Assembly: GCF_000621565.1 (NCBI RefSeq) | Contig: NZ_JHXZ01000012.1 | Coordinates: forward strand, 1 to 64,000 | Origin: Butyrivibrio sp. LB2008 | GTDB taxonomy: Bacteria; Bacillota; Clostridia; Lachnospirales; Lachnospiraceae | Reading direction: 5' to 3' | Length of the DNA stretch: 64,000 bases | Part shown: in pieces, positions 15,178 to 24,847 of the stretch | Layout of the letters: the number at the start of each line of letters is the position of its first letter | Position numbering within the stretch: position 1 is the stretch's first letter | Translations under genes and position numbers: made by a program | The notes under the pieces: model-generated | The model's input: the letters and a program-made list of their open reading frames with translations, nothing else | Databases searched by the model: none | What the model was told of the DNA's origin: nothing

Positions 15178-16797
15178 ATGAAAAAGAAAACACTTGCATT
15201 AGTACTTGCAACAGCACTGTGTGTATCAATGCTTGCAGGATGTGGCAAGGCACAGACTGAGGCACCTGCTGACGGAGCGTCTGCAGAAGTGTCATCCGAA
15301 GAGGCAGATGCAGCAACTTCAGAAACGTCAGATGCCGAGGCGGCAGACGGAGAGCTTGCAGACGGAACTTACACAGCTTCTTTTAACACAGACAGCTCAA
15401 TGTTCCATGTAAATGAGGCAAATGACGGAAAAGGAACACTTACTGTTAAAGACGGTAAGATGACAATCCACGTATCACTTGCATCAAATGGTATTTTAAA
15501 TCTGTTCTGCGGAACTGCAGAGGATGCGCAGAAGGAGGGAGCAGAGCTCCTTCAGCCTACAAATGATACAGTAACTTACGAAGACGGAACAACAGAAGAA
15601 GTTAATGGCTTCGATATTCCCGTTCCTGCAATTGATGAGGAGTTTGATGTGGCACTTATTGGAAAAAAGGGAAAATGGTACGATCATAAGGTTTCTGTTT
15701 CTGATGTTAAGCCCGAGGCTTCGGATGAAGATCAGGCAGCAGCTGATAATGTTGCAAAGCTGATCGATGCTATCTATGTTCAGGAGCGTACGGATAAGAC
15801 TGATGAACAGTGCGCCGAAGCAAAGAAAGCATGGGATGCGCTTACAGACAGTCAGAAGGAGCTTGTTGAAGGTGAAGAGGCAGATCCTGATTACTTCGGA
15901 AGAGATACAGGCGATGCATCCAAGGATGATGCCCTCAATGCCGATAAGATTGGGGATAAAGAGATTCTTGTAGTAAGTTTTGGAACTTCTTTTAACGAAA
16001 GCAGGGTTGAGGATATAAGCGGAGTGGAGAAGGCTCTTGCAGCAGCTTATCCTGATTATGCGGTAAGAAGAGCTTTCACAGCACAGATTATTATCAACCA
16101 CGTTCTTGCAAGAGACAATGAAGCTATCGATAACGTGGATCAGGCACTTGAGAGAGCAGTAAATAACGGCGTAAAAGAGCTTATCGTTCAGCCCACACAC
16201 CTTATGCACGGTGCGGAGTATGACGAACTTATGGATGCGCTTAAGAAATATGAGAGTAAATTTACTAAGGTGGCGGTAGCAGAGCCTCTTCTTGGTGAAG
16301 TTGGAAAAGATGCTTCAGTTATCAATAAGGATAAAGAAACTGTAGCAAAGGCAGTTGTTGCAGAAGCGGTTAAGACAGCAAAGTTTGACAGCATCGAAGC
16401 TGCTGATAAGGACGGCACAGCATTTGTTCTTATGGGACATGGGACATCACACACAGCAAATGTAACTTACAGCCAGATGCAGACACAGATGGATAAGCTT
16501 GGATACAAGAACGTATTCATCGGAACAGTAGAAGGCGAGCCTGAAGAGACTGAGCTTAGCAAGGTTATTGAGAAGGTTAAGGCAGCTGGATATAAGAAAG
16601 TAGTTCTTCGTCCCCTTATGGTTGTTGCAGGAGATCACGCAAACAACGATATGGCCGGAGATGATGCCGATTCCTGGAAGAGCGGATTTAAGGCAACGGG
16701 TGCATTTGACAGTGTTGAGTGCCAGATAAGCGGTCTCGGAAGAATCGCAGATGTTCAGAAACTCTATGTTGAGCACACAGGTGCTGTTATCAAATAA
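15178..16797 (+). CDS. cbiK: Exported lipoprotein cobaltochelatase, CbiK type
   Basis: CbiK inserts Co(II) into sirohydrochlorin. The 539-residue protein starts with a lipoprotein signal (lipobox MLAGC), then an Ala/Glu/Ser-rich linker, then a beta-rich domain (about 70-185) that reappears in the next gene. The chelatase domain is about 260-539. Metal-site residues are visible in QPTHLMHG, GTVEGEP and VAGDHANNDMAGD, plus GHGTSH. CbiK is normally cytosolic and about 260 residues; exported forms are known in Desulfovibrio. Here it may handle metal or tetrapyrrole outside the cell. It is first in the riboswitch operon. Confidence 0.9.
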   Translation: MKKKTLALVLATALCVSMLAGCGKAQTEAPADGASAEVSSEEADAATSETSDAEAADGELADGTYTASFNTDSSMFHVNEANDGKGTLTVKDGKMTIHVSLASNGILNLFCGTAEDAQKEGAELLQPTNDTVTYEDGTTEEVNGFDIPVPAIDEEFDVALIGKKGKWYDHKVSVSDVKPEASDEDQAAADNVAKLIDAIYVQERTDKTDEQCAEAKKAWDALTDSQKELVEGEEADPDYFGRDTGDASKDDALNADKIGDKEILVVSFGTSFNESRVEDISGVEKALAAAYPDYAVRRAFTAQIIINHVLARDNEAIDNVDQALERAVNNGVKELIVQPTHLMHGAEYDELMDALKKYESKFTKVAVAEPLLGEVGKDASVINKDKETVAKAVVAEAVKTAKFDSIEAADKDGTAFVLMGHGTSHTANVTYSQMQTQMDKLGYKNVFIGTVEGEPEETELSKVIEKVKAAGYKKVVLRPLMVVAGDHANNDMAGDDADSWKSGFKATGAFDSVECQISGLGRIADVQKLYVEHTGAVIK

Positions 16798-18330
16798 ATG
16801 AAAACCACAATGAACAGGCAGAAAAATATACTGAATAAATATATAAAGAGTATTGTATTTCTTCTGTTTTTCACCATAAGTGTAATCGGATGCGGCAATA
16901 TTTCAGACGGGGAATATGCCGCATCTGTTACTCTTACGGGAGGAAGCGGAAAAGCAACTATAGAAAGTCCTTGCGCAGTAACTGCCCAAAAAGGCAAACT
17001 TACGGCGAGGATTGTTTGGAGTAGCCCAAATTACGACTACATGATCGTAGACGGGCAAAGATATGATAAAGTAAATACTGAAGGGAATTCTGAATTTGAG
17101 ATTCCGATAGTCCTTGATAAAAAGATGGATGTTCAAGCTGATACGACAGCCATGAGTAAGCCACATCTTATTGATTACACACTTACTTTTTCTGTTTCCG
17201 ATTCCAAAGATGATTCAAAAAGTGAAGATGAATCTGCAAAAGAAACGAAAGTAAAGCTTAAAACAGAAACTGAACTTGAAAAACCACCTGTGATAGCAGG
17301 TCTTACATATGAATCAACCGATGATAACAACTTCGCAAAGTGCTACAGAATACACAGATATTCAGACGGCTACGCGGTTATAAGTATAGATGACGGAAGA
17401 AATTATCTTATAGTACCTGACGGAAAAGAAATCCCGAAAGTAGAAGAAAAAGATATGAAAATCTTACAGCAGCCGCTTGATAAGATTTATCTTGCTGCAT
17501 CAGGCGCAATGTGTCAGTTTGATACGATAGGAGCCACCGGGAACATCGTTCTTTCGGGAATCGAGCGAGACAACTGGTACATAGATTCTGCCGTAAAGAT
17601 GATGGATGAAGGAAAACTTAAATACGGCGGGAAGTACAGCGCGCCTAATTATGAGATGATGGTGTCCGATGACATCGAGCTTGCGATTGAATCGACTATG
17701 ATACTTCATTCTCCTAAAGTCATTGAGAAACTTGAACAGCTCGAAATACCTGTTTTTATTGATAAATCGAGCTATGAGCAGGACCCGCTCGGAAGATGCG
17801 AGTGGATAAAGATATACGGTCTTTTGACGGGAAAAGAAAAAGAGGCGGAGCAGGCTTTTTCTGAGCAGATTGCAAAAGTTACATCGCTTGATGATATTGA
17901 TTTTTCGGGCAAAACAGTATCTTTTTTCTCTGTAAATTCAGAACATCTGATATTTACGAGGGGGAAAGACGACTATCTTGCAAAGATGGTAGAAAAAGCA
18001 GGCGGAGTCTACGTTGCACCGCCGCAAACCGGTAAAGAAGGTAATTCGTCATATCTTAGCGTAAGTACTGAGGCATATTATGACTATGCAAGAGATGTTG
18101 ATATTCTCATATATAACGCCGCGATAGAAGATGCGCCCGCAGATCTTGCCGAACTTAAGCAAAGCGATGTGATATTTAATGATATGAAAGCTGTAAAGAA
18201 CGGCGATGTCTGGTATACAGACAAATCACTGTATCAGTTTGCAAATAAAACCGGTGATATAATAAGTGACCTCGGCGGGGTGCTCTCAGGTAAAAGCGAT
18301 GATACGGGATTTTTTCATAAGCTCAGATGA
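16798..18330 (+). CDS. Corrinoid/metal-chelate ABC transporter binding lipoprotein
   Basis: This 510-residue lipoprotein (ISVIGC) begins directly at the end of cbiK with no gap. Residues about 35-135 form the DGEY-type beta domain related to the one in CbiK. Residues about 165-510 are a BtuF/FepB-like periplasmic-binding fold, with the two-lobe pattern and ending ISDLGGVLSG. It most likely delivers cobalamin or a precursor to the BtuC/BtuD-like pair encoded at 21062-22824. The substrate is inferred from the riboswitch and neighbours only. Confidence 0.8.
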   Translation: MKTTMNRQKNILNKYIKSIVFLLFFTISVIGCGNISDGEYAASVTLTGGSGKATIESPCAVTAQKGKLTARIVWSSPNYDYMIVDGQRYDKVNTEGNSEFEIPIVLDKKMDVQADTTAMSKPHLIDYTLTFSVSDSKDDSKSEDESAKETKVKLKTETELEKPPVIAGLTYESTDDNNFAKCYRIHRYSDGYAVISIDDGRNYLIVPDGKEIPKVEEKDMKILQQPLDKIYLAASGAMCQFDTIGATGNIVLSGIERDNWYIDSAVKMMDEGKLKYGGKYSAPNYEMMVSDDIELAIESTMILHSPKVIEKLEQLEIPVFIDKSSYEQDPLGRCEWIKIYGLLTGKEKEAEQAFSEQIAKVTSLDDIDFSGKTVSFFSVNSEHLIFTRGKDDYLAKMVEKAGGVYVAPPQTGKEGNSSYLSVSTEAYYDYARDVDILIYNAAIEDAPADLAELKQSDVIFNDMKAVKNGDVWYTDKSLYQFANKTGDIISDLGGVLSGKSDDTGFFHKLR

Positions 18331-18363
18331 TACATGACAGCGGCATTAAAAAGAGGAAAACAG

Positions 18364-18999
18364 ATGGAAATTAAGCACATTCTTCCTTCCGATATAGAAA
18401 AAACAAGTCTTGGCATAATAAAACAAGAACTCACACAAATGGGAAAGACGCTTCCGGATGATACAGAAGCTACCGTGATAAGGGTGATTCATACCACAGC
18501 TGATTTTGAGTACGCGGATACAATGATGTTCTCGGAAGGCGCGGTGGAAAAGGGGCTTGAGGCCATTAAGAATGGCGCACACATTGTGACCGATACGAAT
18601 ATGGCACTTTCGGGAATCAGCAAAAAGACTCTTGCGAGATTCGGAGGAGAAGTTCATTGCTTTATGGCTGATGAGGAAGTTGCAAAGGAAGCCAAAGAGC
18701 GAAATGTCACAAGAGCTTATGTCAGCATGGAAAAGGCGGCAAAGCTCGGCGTTCCGATAATTTATGCGATAGGAAATGCGCCGACGGCACTTATCAAATT
18801 AAAAGAGCTTATGGATGAAGGCTACAGACCTGAACTCATAATAGGTGTGCCGGTCGGTTTTGTAAACGTTGTTGAGGCAAAAGAACTTATAATAGATAAT
18901 GACAAAGACGTTCCTTATATAGTTAACAGAGGACGCAAGGGCGGAAGCGGTGTTGCGGCGGCGATATGCAATTCGCTTTTGTATAAATTGTATCGTTGA
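18364..18999 (+). CDS. cbiC: Cobalt-precorrin-8 methylmutase
   Basis: This 211-residue enzyme moves the C11 methyl group to C12 to form cobyrinate. The catalytic His is in RVIHTTADFEY. Other family marks are ALSGISK, AIGNAPTAL and the end VNRGRKGGSGVAAAICNSLLY. The start at 18364 follows AAGAGG at 7 nt; the in-frame ATG at 18334 lacks a ribosome site. Gap to cbiD is 121 bases with no clear terminator. Confidence 0.95.
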   Translation: MEIKHILPSDIEKTSLGIIKQELTQMGKTLPDDTEATVIRVIHTTADFEYADTMMFSEGAVEKGLEAIKNGAHIVTDTNMALSGISKKTLARFGGEVHCFMADEEVAKEAKERNVTRAYVSMEKAAKLGVPIIYAIGNAPTALIKLKELMDEGYRPELIIGVPVGFVNVVEAKELIIDNDKDVPYIVNRGRKGGSGVAAAICNSLLYKLYR

Positions 19000-19120
19000 C
19001 GCTGTTTTTGGCATATGGACGAGTGTGTTGTTTTGATCATCTATAATCAGATTGTGCAGTATACTGGGGTAAATTCTGTTTATTTACAACTGTGACAGAG
19101 CATCGGAGGAAAATAGGCAT

Positions 19121-20302
19121 ATGGAACTAAGGAGCGGCTTTACGACGGGGAGCTGTGCGGCGGCTGCGGCGAAGGCAGCGCTTATGATGCTGCTGGACTC
19201 GGTTGAGGTTTCGAAGGCGGAAGTAGAGCTTGATTCAGGTCGCGGACCTGTCGCAGATAACAGAGTTAAGGATATTGAGTATGTGAATATAATGACTCCC
19301 AAGGGCGTACCGTACTACGCGGAGATAGTCAATGTCGTGCGCGATGAGAGCGGGAAAAAAGTTACCTGTTCCGTTATTAAGGACGGCGGCGACGATCCGG
19401 ATGTCACGACGGGGGCTTATATCGAGGTCAGCGTTAGAATTGTAGACAAACCCGGAATTACGATTGACGGCGGAAAAGGCGTCGGACGTGTTACTAAGCC
19501 GGGACTTGATCAGCCTATAGGTGAAGCTGCGATAAATTCTGTTCCGAGGAAGATGATAGAAGAAAATCTTCTTGAAGTTCTTAAGGAAAGAAATGCCGGG
19601 AACACCGGGCTTGAAGTTATAGTGAGCGTACCCGATGGTGAAAAAATTGCTGAAAAGACCTTCAATCCAAAGCTTGGAATAGTCGGAGGAATATCTATTC
19701 TTGGAACGACGGGCATAGTTGAGCCCATGAGCGAGAAGGCGATAGTTGATACGATAAGAACCGAGATGCGCGTAAGGAAAGCGGAGGGGCGACAAGTTCT
19801 TTTGGCTGCGCCGGGTAACTACGGAATAACTTTCCTTAGCGAAAAGTGCGGGATAGATAAAGACATTGCCGTTATGACTTCTAATTTTGTTTATGACTCC
19901 GTTATGATAGCAAAGGAAGAGGGCTTTTCCGAGATGGTCTTTGCGGGGCATATCGGAAAGCTTGTTAAGGTCGCAGGCGGGATTAAGAATACCCACTCAA
20001 GATACGGCGACCACAGGATGGAGATTCTGACTGACATCACGGGAATGTTTTCATGCGGAAAAGAGTTTGATGAGTTAAAAGAAAAGATCGCAGAGTGCGT
20101 TATGACGGATGAAGCCGTCAGGATAATCACGGAAGCAGGGCTTGCTGATAAAGTTTTTCCTAAGATGGCAAGTCTTATAAAGGAAAATATGGAAAAATGG
20201 GCTGAGGGAATGCTTAAAGTTGAAGTAATAGTTTTTTCTAACGAATACACGGAACTTGTAAGTACCGTAAATGCCCATGAATACTTGGAAAGGACAACTT
20301 AA
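19121..20302 (+). CDS. cbiD: Cobalt-precorrin-5B C1-methyltransferase
   Basis: The 393-residue CbiD has its hallmark start LRSGFTTGSCAAAAAKAAL. It continues with the family segments GDDPDVTTGA, GKGVGRVTKPGL and GTTGIVEPMSEKA. It methylates C1 in the anaerobic pathway using SAM. Full length for the family. The ATG follows GGAGG. Its stop codon overlaps the cbiF start by one base (TAATG), indicating translational coupling. Confidence 0.95.
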   Translation: MELRSGFTTGSCAAAAAKAALMMLLDSVEVSKAEVELDSGRGPVADNRVKDIEYVNIMTPKGVPYYAEIVNVVRDESGKKVTCSVIKDGGDDPDVTTGAYIEVSVRIVDKPGITIDGGKGVGRVTKPGLDQPIGEAAINSVPRKMIEENLLEVLKERNAGNTGLEVIVSVPDGEKIAEKTFNPKLGIVGGISILGTTGIVEPMSEKAIVDTIRTEMRVRKAEGRQVLLAAPGNYGITFLSEKCGIDKDIAVMTSNFVYDSVMIAKEEGFSEMVFAGHIGKLVKVAGGIKNTHSRYGDHRMEILTDITGMFSCGKEFDELKEKIAECVMTDEAVRIITEAGLADKVFPKMASLIKENMEKWAEGMLKVEVIVFSNEYTELVSTVNAHEYLERTT

Positions 20303-21069
20303 TGGTACATTTTGTCGGAGCGGGCCCCGGAGCTGTCGACCTTATAACGGTCAGGGGAAAAGAACTTTTGGAAAAAGCGGACGTCATAATATATGCGGGA
20401 TCGCTTGTAAATCCTGAGCTTCTTAAGTATGCAAAAGACGGCTGCGAGATACATGACAGCGCAAAGCTTGACCTCGGGCAGGTTATAGAAATCGTGCAGA
20501 AAGCGGAAGAAGAAAATAAGATGACGGTGAGACTCCACACGGGGGATCCGAGCATCTATGGCGCGATAAGAGAGCAGATGGACGAGCTTGATAAGCTTGG
20601 TTTTGAGTATGATGTGACGCCGGGTGTCAGCTCTTTTTGCGGGGCGGCGGCAGCACTTAATATGGAATACACATTGCCGGGCGTAACGCAGAGCGTAATT
20701 ATCACAAGGATGGAAAAGAGAACTCCCGTGCCTGAGAGAGAGTCTGTAGAGGAACTTTCAAAACACGGGGCTACGATGGTTTTCTTTTTGTCGGCAGGGG
20801 ATACGCAGACACTTAGCAGGAGGCTAATAGAAGCGGGAGTTGCAAAAGATACTCCTGCGGCGATTGTATATAAGGCAACCTGGGATGATGAGAAGAAGTT
20901 TGTTACGGATGTTGAGAATCTTCCGAATGTTGCGGTAGAGAACGGTATAAATAAGACGGCGCTTATCATAGTCGGAAACAGCGTCAAACAGGCGGATTAC
21001 GAGAAGTCAAAGCTGTATTCGCCTGATTTTACTACGGGCTTTAGAAAAGGCAGAAATACAAATGACTAA
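20302..21069 (+). CDS. cbiF: Cobalt-precorrin-4 C11-methyltransferase
   Basis: This 255-residue tetrapyrrole methylase has the opening VHFVGAGPGAVDLITVRG, the YAGSLVNPELL segment specific to CbiF/CobM, HTGDPSIYGA in the SAM pocket and TPGVSSFCGAAAAL. It methylates C11 of the corrin precursor. It overlaps cbiD by one base and the permease by 8 bases. Confidence 0.95.
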   Translation: MVHFVGAGPGAVDLITVRGKELLEKADVIIYAGSLVNPELLKYAKDGCEIHDSAKLDLGQVIEIVQKAEEENKMTVRLHTGDPSIYGAIREQMDELDKLGFEYDVTPGVSSFCGAAAALNMEYTLPGVTQSVIITRMEKRTPVPERESVEELSKHGATMVFFLSAGDTQTLSRRLIEAGVAKDTPAAIVYKATWDDEKKFVTDVENLPNVAVENGINKTALIIVGNSVKQADYEKSKLYSPDFTTGFRKGRNTND

Positions 21070-22078
21070 GAATGGAAATAAAAGAGCGGTAGTGGTTTTT
21101 GCGCTACTGATAGGTCTTTGCGTCTCAGCTTTTTTTGCAAATATTATTATCGGAAATGTCAGGATAAGTCTTGATGAAGTGATGAGGATATTGTTTGCGG
21201 GCGGAGGAGACGTTAAGAGCAGGAATATAATAGCAAGCATAAGACTTCCGAGGACTGTTATGACATTTGTTCTTGGGGGAGCTCTTGCGGTATCCGGATT
21301 TCTTTTGCAGACATATTTCGCCAATCCGATCGCGGGCCCGTACATTCTGGGGATTTCGTCGGGCGCAAAGATGGCGGTTGCGATGAGCCTGATATTCATA
21401 ACATCGGGAACGGGTTATACATCGAATCTGATGCTTGTGATGACTGCTTTTGTCGGAGCGATGGCTGCTACGGGCTTTATCATTCTTATTTCCAAGAGGG
21501 TGCGGAATATGGCGGCGCTTCTTGCGGCGGGAATAATGATAGGCTACATATGCAGCGCTGTGACGGATTTTCTCGTCACTTTTGCGGAGGATTCGGATAT
21601 TGTCAATCTTCACAGCTGGTCGCAGGGGAGTTTTTCGGGAGCGTCGATGAGCGCTGCTTGGTTTTCTGCGGTGATCGTGGCTATTGTTTTTGTTGCGGTC
21701 ATGCTTATGAGTAAAGTTCTGGATGCGTTCAGGCTCGGAGAAGTGTACGCTGCGAGTGTCGGCATAAATGTGAAGCTATGCAGAGTCCTTCTTATCGTGC
21801 TTTCAAGTATTTTGTCGGCGTGTGTGACGGCATTTGTGGGGCCTGTTTCTTTTATCGGAATCGCGGTGCCTTTTCTTATGAGAGAAGTATTAAAGTCGTC
21901 TAAGCCGATAATCCTGATTCCGGCGTCTTTCCTGTCGGGAGCGGTTTTTTGCATGATAAGCGATCTTCTTGCGAGGATGCTTTTTGCACCGACTGAGATC
22001 AATATTTCTGCGGTGACTTCACTTTTTGGGGCGCCGATAGTTATTTTCATGATAATAAAAAGAGGTAAGACAGGGTGA
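21062..22078 (+). CDS. BtuC/FecCD-family ABC permease
   Basis: The 338-residue membrane protein has about ten helices. Family motifs are RLPRTVMTFVLGGALAVSGF near the start, ANPIAGPYILGISSGA, and the coupling-helix region GISFIGIAVP-like VGPVSFIGIAVPF. It probably forms the channel for cobalamin or a corrinoid with the binding protein at 16798 and the ATPase that follows. It overlaps both neighbours. Confidence 0.9.
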   Translation: MTKNGNKRAVVVFALLIGLCVSAFFANIIIGNVRISLDEVMRILFAGGGDVKSRNIIASIRLPRTVMTFVLGGALAVSGFLLQTYFANPIAGPYILGISSGAKMAVAMSLIFITSGTGYTSNLMLVMTAFVGAMAATGFIILISKRVRNMAALLAAGIMIGYICSAVTDFLVTFAEDSDIVNLHSWSQGSFSGASMSAAWFSAVIVAIVFVAVMLMSKVLDAFRLGEVYAASVGINVKLCRVLLIVLSSILSACVTAFVGPVSFIGIAVPFLMREVLKSSKPIILIPASFLSGAVFCMISDLLARMLFAPTEINISAVTSLFGAPIVIFMIIKRGKTG

Positions 22079-22824
22079 AAATAGAGGATTTATCTGCGGG
22101 ATATCGCGGAAAGGCGGTTGTTCCGGGAGTTAATCTTGAAATAAAAAAAGGAGAGATAATCTCCTTCATAGGACCGAACGGTGCGGGAAAGTCCACTCTT
22201 TTAAAGACTCTTTACAGGGAACTTACGCCTGTTGCGGGAGCGGTATTTATTGACGGCGCAGATGTGTCCAAGATGACGCTTAAAGAGCTTGCAAAGAAAC
22301 TGTCCATAGTTACGACGGACAGGATAAAGCCCGAGCATATGACTTGCAGAGAGGTTGTGATGGCGGGGCGCCTTCCTTATACGGACGGATTCGGAGTTCT
22401 TGGGAAAGAGGACAGGCAGGCTGCGGAAGATGCGATAGCTCTTATGAAAATCGAGGGCTTTGCGGACAAGCAGTTTAGTAACTTGAGCGACGGGCAGAAG
22501 CAGCGGACGCTTATTGCAAGGGCAATAGCGCAGTCTCCCGAGTATCTTGTAATGGATGAACCCACATCCTATCTGGACATTAGGTACAGGATGGAACTAA
22601 TGGAAGTTCTGGAAGGTCTTGCGAAAAAAGGTGTGACGATAGTTATGTCGATTCACGAGCTTGAGCTTGCTGTTTCTGTTTCCGACAGGCTTCTTCTTGT
22701 ATATGATGATGGAAAGACGCTGTGCAAGACACCTTTAGAAGTCATGGAAGAGGGGCTTATCAAGGATTTGTTTTCACTTACGGATGAAATGTATGAAAAG
22801 ATTTATGGAAAAGGCAGAATATAA
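22075..22824 (+). CDS. BtuD/FepC-type ABC ATPase
   Basis: A 249-residue ATPase with Walker A GPNGAGKST, signature LSDGQKQR (variant of LSGGQ), Walker B YLVMDEPTSYLD and H-loop SIHE. Starts with GTG at 22075, sharing GTGA with the permease stop. It completes the uptake system inside the cobalamin operon. Confidence 0.9.
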   Translation: MKIEDLSAGYRGKAVVPGVNLEIKKGEIISFIGPNGAGKSTLLKTLYRELTPVAGAVFIDGADVSKMTLKELAKKLSIVTTDRIKPEHMTCREVVMAGRLPYTDGFGVLGKEDRQAAEDAIALMKIEGFADKQFSNLSDGQKQRTLIARAIAQSPEYLVMDEPTSYLDIRYRMELMEVLEGLAKKGVTIVMSIHELELAVSVSDRLLLVYDDGKTLCKTPLEVMEEGLIKDLFSLTDEMYEKIYGKGRI

Positions 22825-24847
22825 GAATTATAAGATTATAAGTTTCACTTCAAGGGGAAAAGAGCTCGCGGAAAGAGTGCTTTTCCTTGTTTCGGGTGGA
22901 GAGTTTGAACGAGGCTGTGATGGCAGTGGACTTGGTAAAGGAGAACGATATAAGAAAAGTTTTGGCAGAGAAAATGCTGTCGTGAAAGGTATAGATGAGG
23001 GCTTTACATTAGATGGCTTTGTTAAAGAAAACTTTCATCAGGGAAATGTTCTCATATTCATAGGCGCTGCCGGAATCGCGGTAAGGGCGATAGCGCCTTA
23101 TATTGAAGATAAAACGAAGGATCCTGCTGTGATTGTTATAGATGAAGCGGGAAAGAATGTGATACCTCTTTTGTCCGGACATATCGGAGGCGGTGTGAGA
23201 GAGGCAAAGCGGATTGCGGAGCTTCTTGGTGCGAATCTGGTTGTTACTACGGCGTCTGACGTTTCCGGAGAATTTGCGGTTGATGTTTTTGCTTCCGAGA
23301 ACGAATTTGTGATTTCCGATATGAAGAAGGCTAAAGAGTTTACGGCAAGGCTTCTTGAGGAGAAAGAGGCTGTGTATGAGGTGGATAAAGAGCTTGCGGG
23401 GATGCCTTCTTATGATGTTGATGCGGGATATGCGAATGTAGTCAGGCGATTGGCGGATGGAGAGAGTTGTGGCAGTGAGGTTAAAGGCACTGATATCAAA
23501 GTAGATGCAGATTGTAAATGCGCTGAAAATATAGCGGGTAAGAATGCTGTTAAAGAGAGCAATATTGAAAGAGACAAAGCATGTTTTACAATTTCTTTTC
23601 GCAAGGATAAGTCTGAGAGCGGAGTGCTAAACCTGATTCCTAGGTGTATTGTAATCGGCGTCGGCTGCAAGAAGGGGACGCCTTATGAGAAGCTGCTGGC
23701 TTTTGTTGAGGATAAGCTTTCGGAGCACAATATAGATAAGAGGGCGGTAAGTGTGCTTGCTTCCGCGGATATTAAGAAAGAGGAAGAAGGTCTTATAGGT
23801 CTGTCAAAAGAACTTGGAGCAGAGTTTAAGTTTTTTTCTTCGGATGTCCTGATGGCGCAGGAAGGGGAGTTTACGGCTTCTGAGTTTGTAAAGAGTATAA
23901 CGGGGACGGATAATGTCTGCGAGAGAGCGGTCGTTGCCTGTGGTTGCAAGAAGATTCTTGTTAAGAAAGAACGCTTTGACGGGATGACTTTTGCGGCAGG
24001 TGTGATGGGAAATGGCAATGTAACGTCTCAGGGCACGGAGTGTGACGGAAGCGCAGAGAGTGTTGATATGGATTTTGCATGCGTTGGCGGAGAGACTGTA
24101 AGTGATAGAAGTTGTGGAAAAGTCTCGGTTGTCGGAATAGGACCCGGAAATTATGAGAATATGACGGTTAAGGCGGCAGAGACGCTTAAGGCGTGCGATG
24201 TAATCGCAGGATATACTGTGTACTGCGATCTTGTCAGACCTTTTTTTCCTGATAAAGAATATATCTCAACGCCAATGATGGGTGAGGAAAAGAGAGTCAG
24301 ACTTGCTTACGAGAAGGCGGCGGAAGGATTTAAGGTAGCGCTTGTATGTAGCGGAGATGCAGGAGTTTACGGAATGGCCGGGCTTTGCTATGAAGAGGCG
24401 GTTAATTTCGATAACGTTGATACGGAAGTTGTTCCGGGCGTTACGGCGGCAATCAGCGGAGCGGCACTTCTTGGGGCCCCGCTTATACATGATTTTTGCC
24501 TGATAAGTATGAGCGACAGGCTTACGCCGATGGAACTGATCGAGAAGAGGCTTCGTGCTGCGGCTTTGGCGGATATGGTGATCGTGATCTACAATCCTCA
24601 GAGTAAGGGGAGGAAAGGGTATCTTGCCCATGCCTGCGAGATTCTGATGGAGAATCTGCCACCCGAGCGGGTTTGCGGAATTGCAGGAAACATCGGAAGA
24701 GATGGCGAATACTGTAAGGTTATGACTTTGGGTGAATTAAAAGGTGCTGAGGTGGATATGTTTTCGACGATATTTATCGGAAATTCTTCTACTAGAAATA
24801 TTACAGAGCACATGGTTACTTTAAGAGGATACAGAAGTGAGAGATAA
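22784..24847 (+). CDS. cbiGH: CbiG-CbiH fusion: cobalt-precorrin-5A hydrolase and precorrin-3B C17-methyltransferase
   Basis: About residues 10-390 are CbiG: IGAAGIAVRAIAPYI, DEAGKNVIPLLSGHIGG and the C-terminal GVGCKKGTP domain. About 435-687 are CbiH/CobJ: VVGIGPGNYENMT, GYTVYCDLV, CSGDAGVYGMAG, TAAISGAALLGAPL. CbiH closes the ring and methylates C17; CbiG then removes C20 as acetaldehyde. The CbiG half carries a charged, Cys-containing insert (about 225-280) and a linker (about 405-445) not typical of the family. Starts at 22784 or at the ATG at 22805 are possible; both overlap the ATPase gene. Confidence 0.92.
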   Translation: MKCMKRFMEKAEYKNYKIISFTSRGKELAERVLFLVSGGEFERGCDGSGLGKGERYKKSFGRENAVVKGIDEGFTLDGFVKENFHQGNVLIFIGAAGIAVRAIAPYIEDKTKDPAVIVIDEAGKNVIPLLSGHIGGGVREAKRIAELLGANLVVTTASDVSGEFAVDVFASENEFVISDMKKAKEFTARLLEEKEAVYEVDKELAGMPSYDVDAGYANVVRRLADGESCGSEVKGTDIKVDADCKCAENIAGKNAVKESNIERDKACFTISFRKDKSESGVLNLIPRCIVIGVGCKKGTPYEKLLAFVEDKLSEHNIDKRAVSVLASADIKKEEEGLIGLSKELGAEFKFFSSDVLMAQEGEFTASEFVKSITGTDNVCERAVVACGCKKILVKKERFDGMTFAAGVMGNGNVTSQGTECDGSAESVDMDFACVGGETVSDRSCGKVSVVGIGPGNYENMTVKAAETLKACDVIAGYTVYCDLVRPFFPDKEYISTPMMGEEKRVRLAYEKAAEGFKVALVCSGDAGVYGMAGLCYEEAVNFDNVDTEVVPGVTAAISGAALLGAPLIHDFCLISMSDRLTPMELIEKRLRAAALADMVIVIYNPQSKGRKGYLAHACEILMENLPPERVCGIAGNIGRDGEYCKVMTLGELKGAEVDMFSTIFIGNSSTRNITEHMVTLRGYRSER

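Noticed and set aside
15496..16209. 237-codon open frame on the minus strand
   Set aside because: Fully antisense to cbiK, Cys/Ile-rich without motifs, and without a ribosome site. It is a shadow of the coding strand.
15178..16797. Ferrochelatase (HemH) for the chelatase domain
   Set aside because: Motifs GTVEGEP and VAGDHANNDMAGD and the cobalamin riboswitch fit CbiK; no haem genes are nearby.
19235..19996. 253-codon open frame on the minus strand
   Set aside because: Antisense to cbiD, which is full length and has all family motifs.
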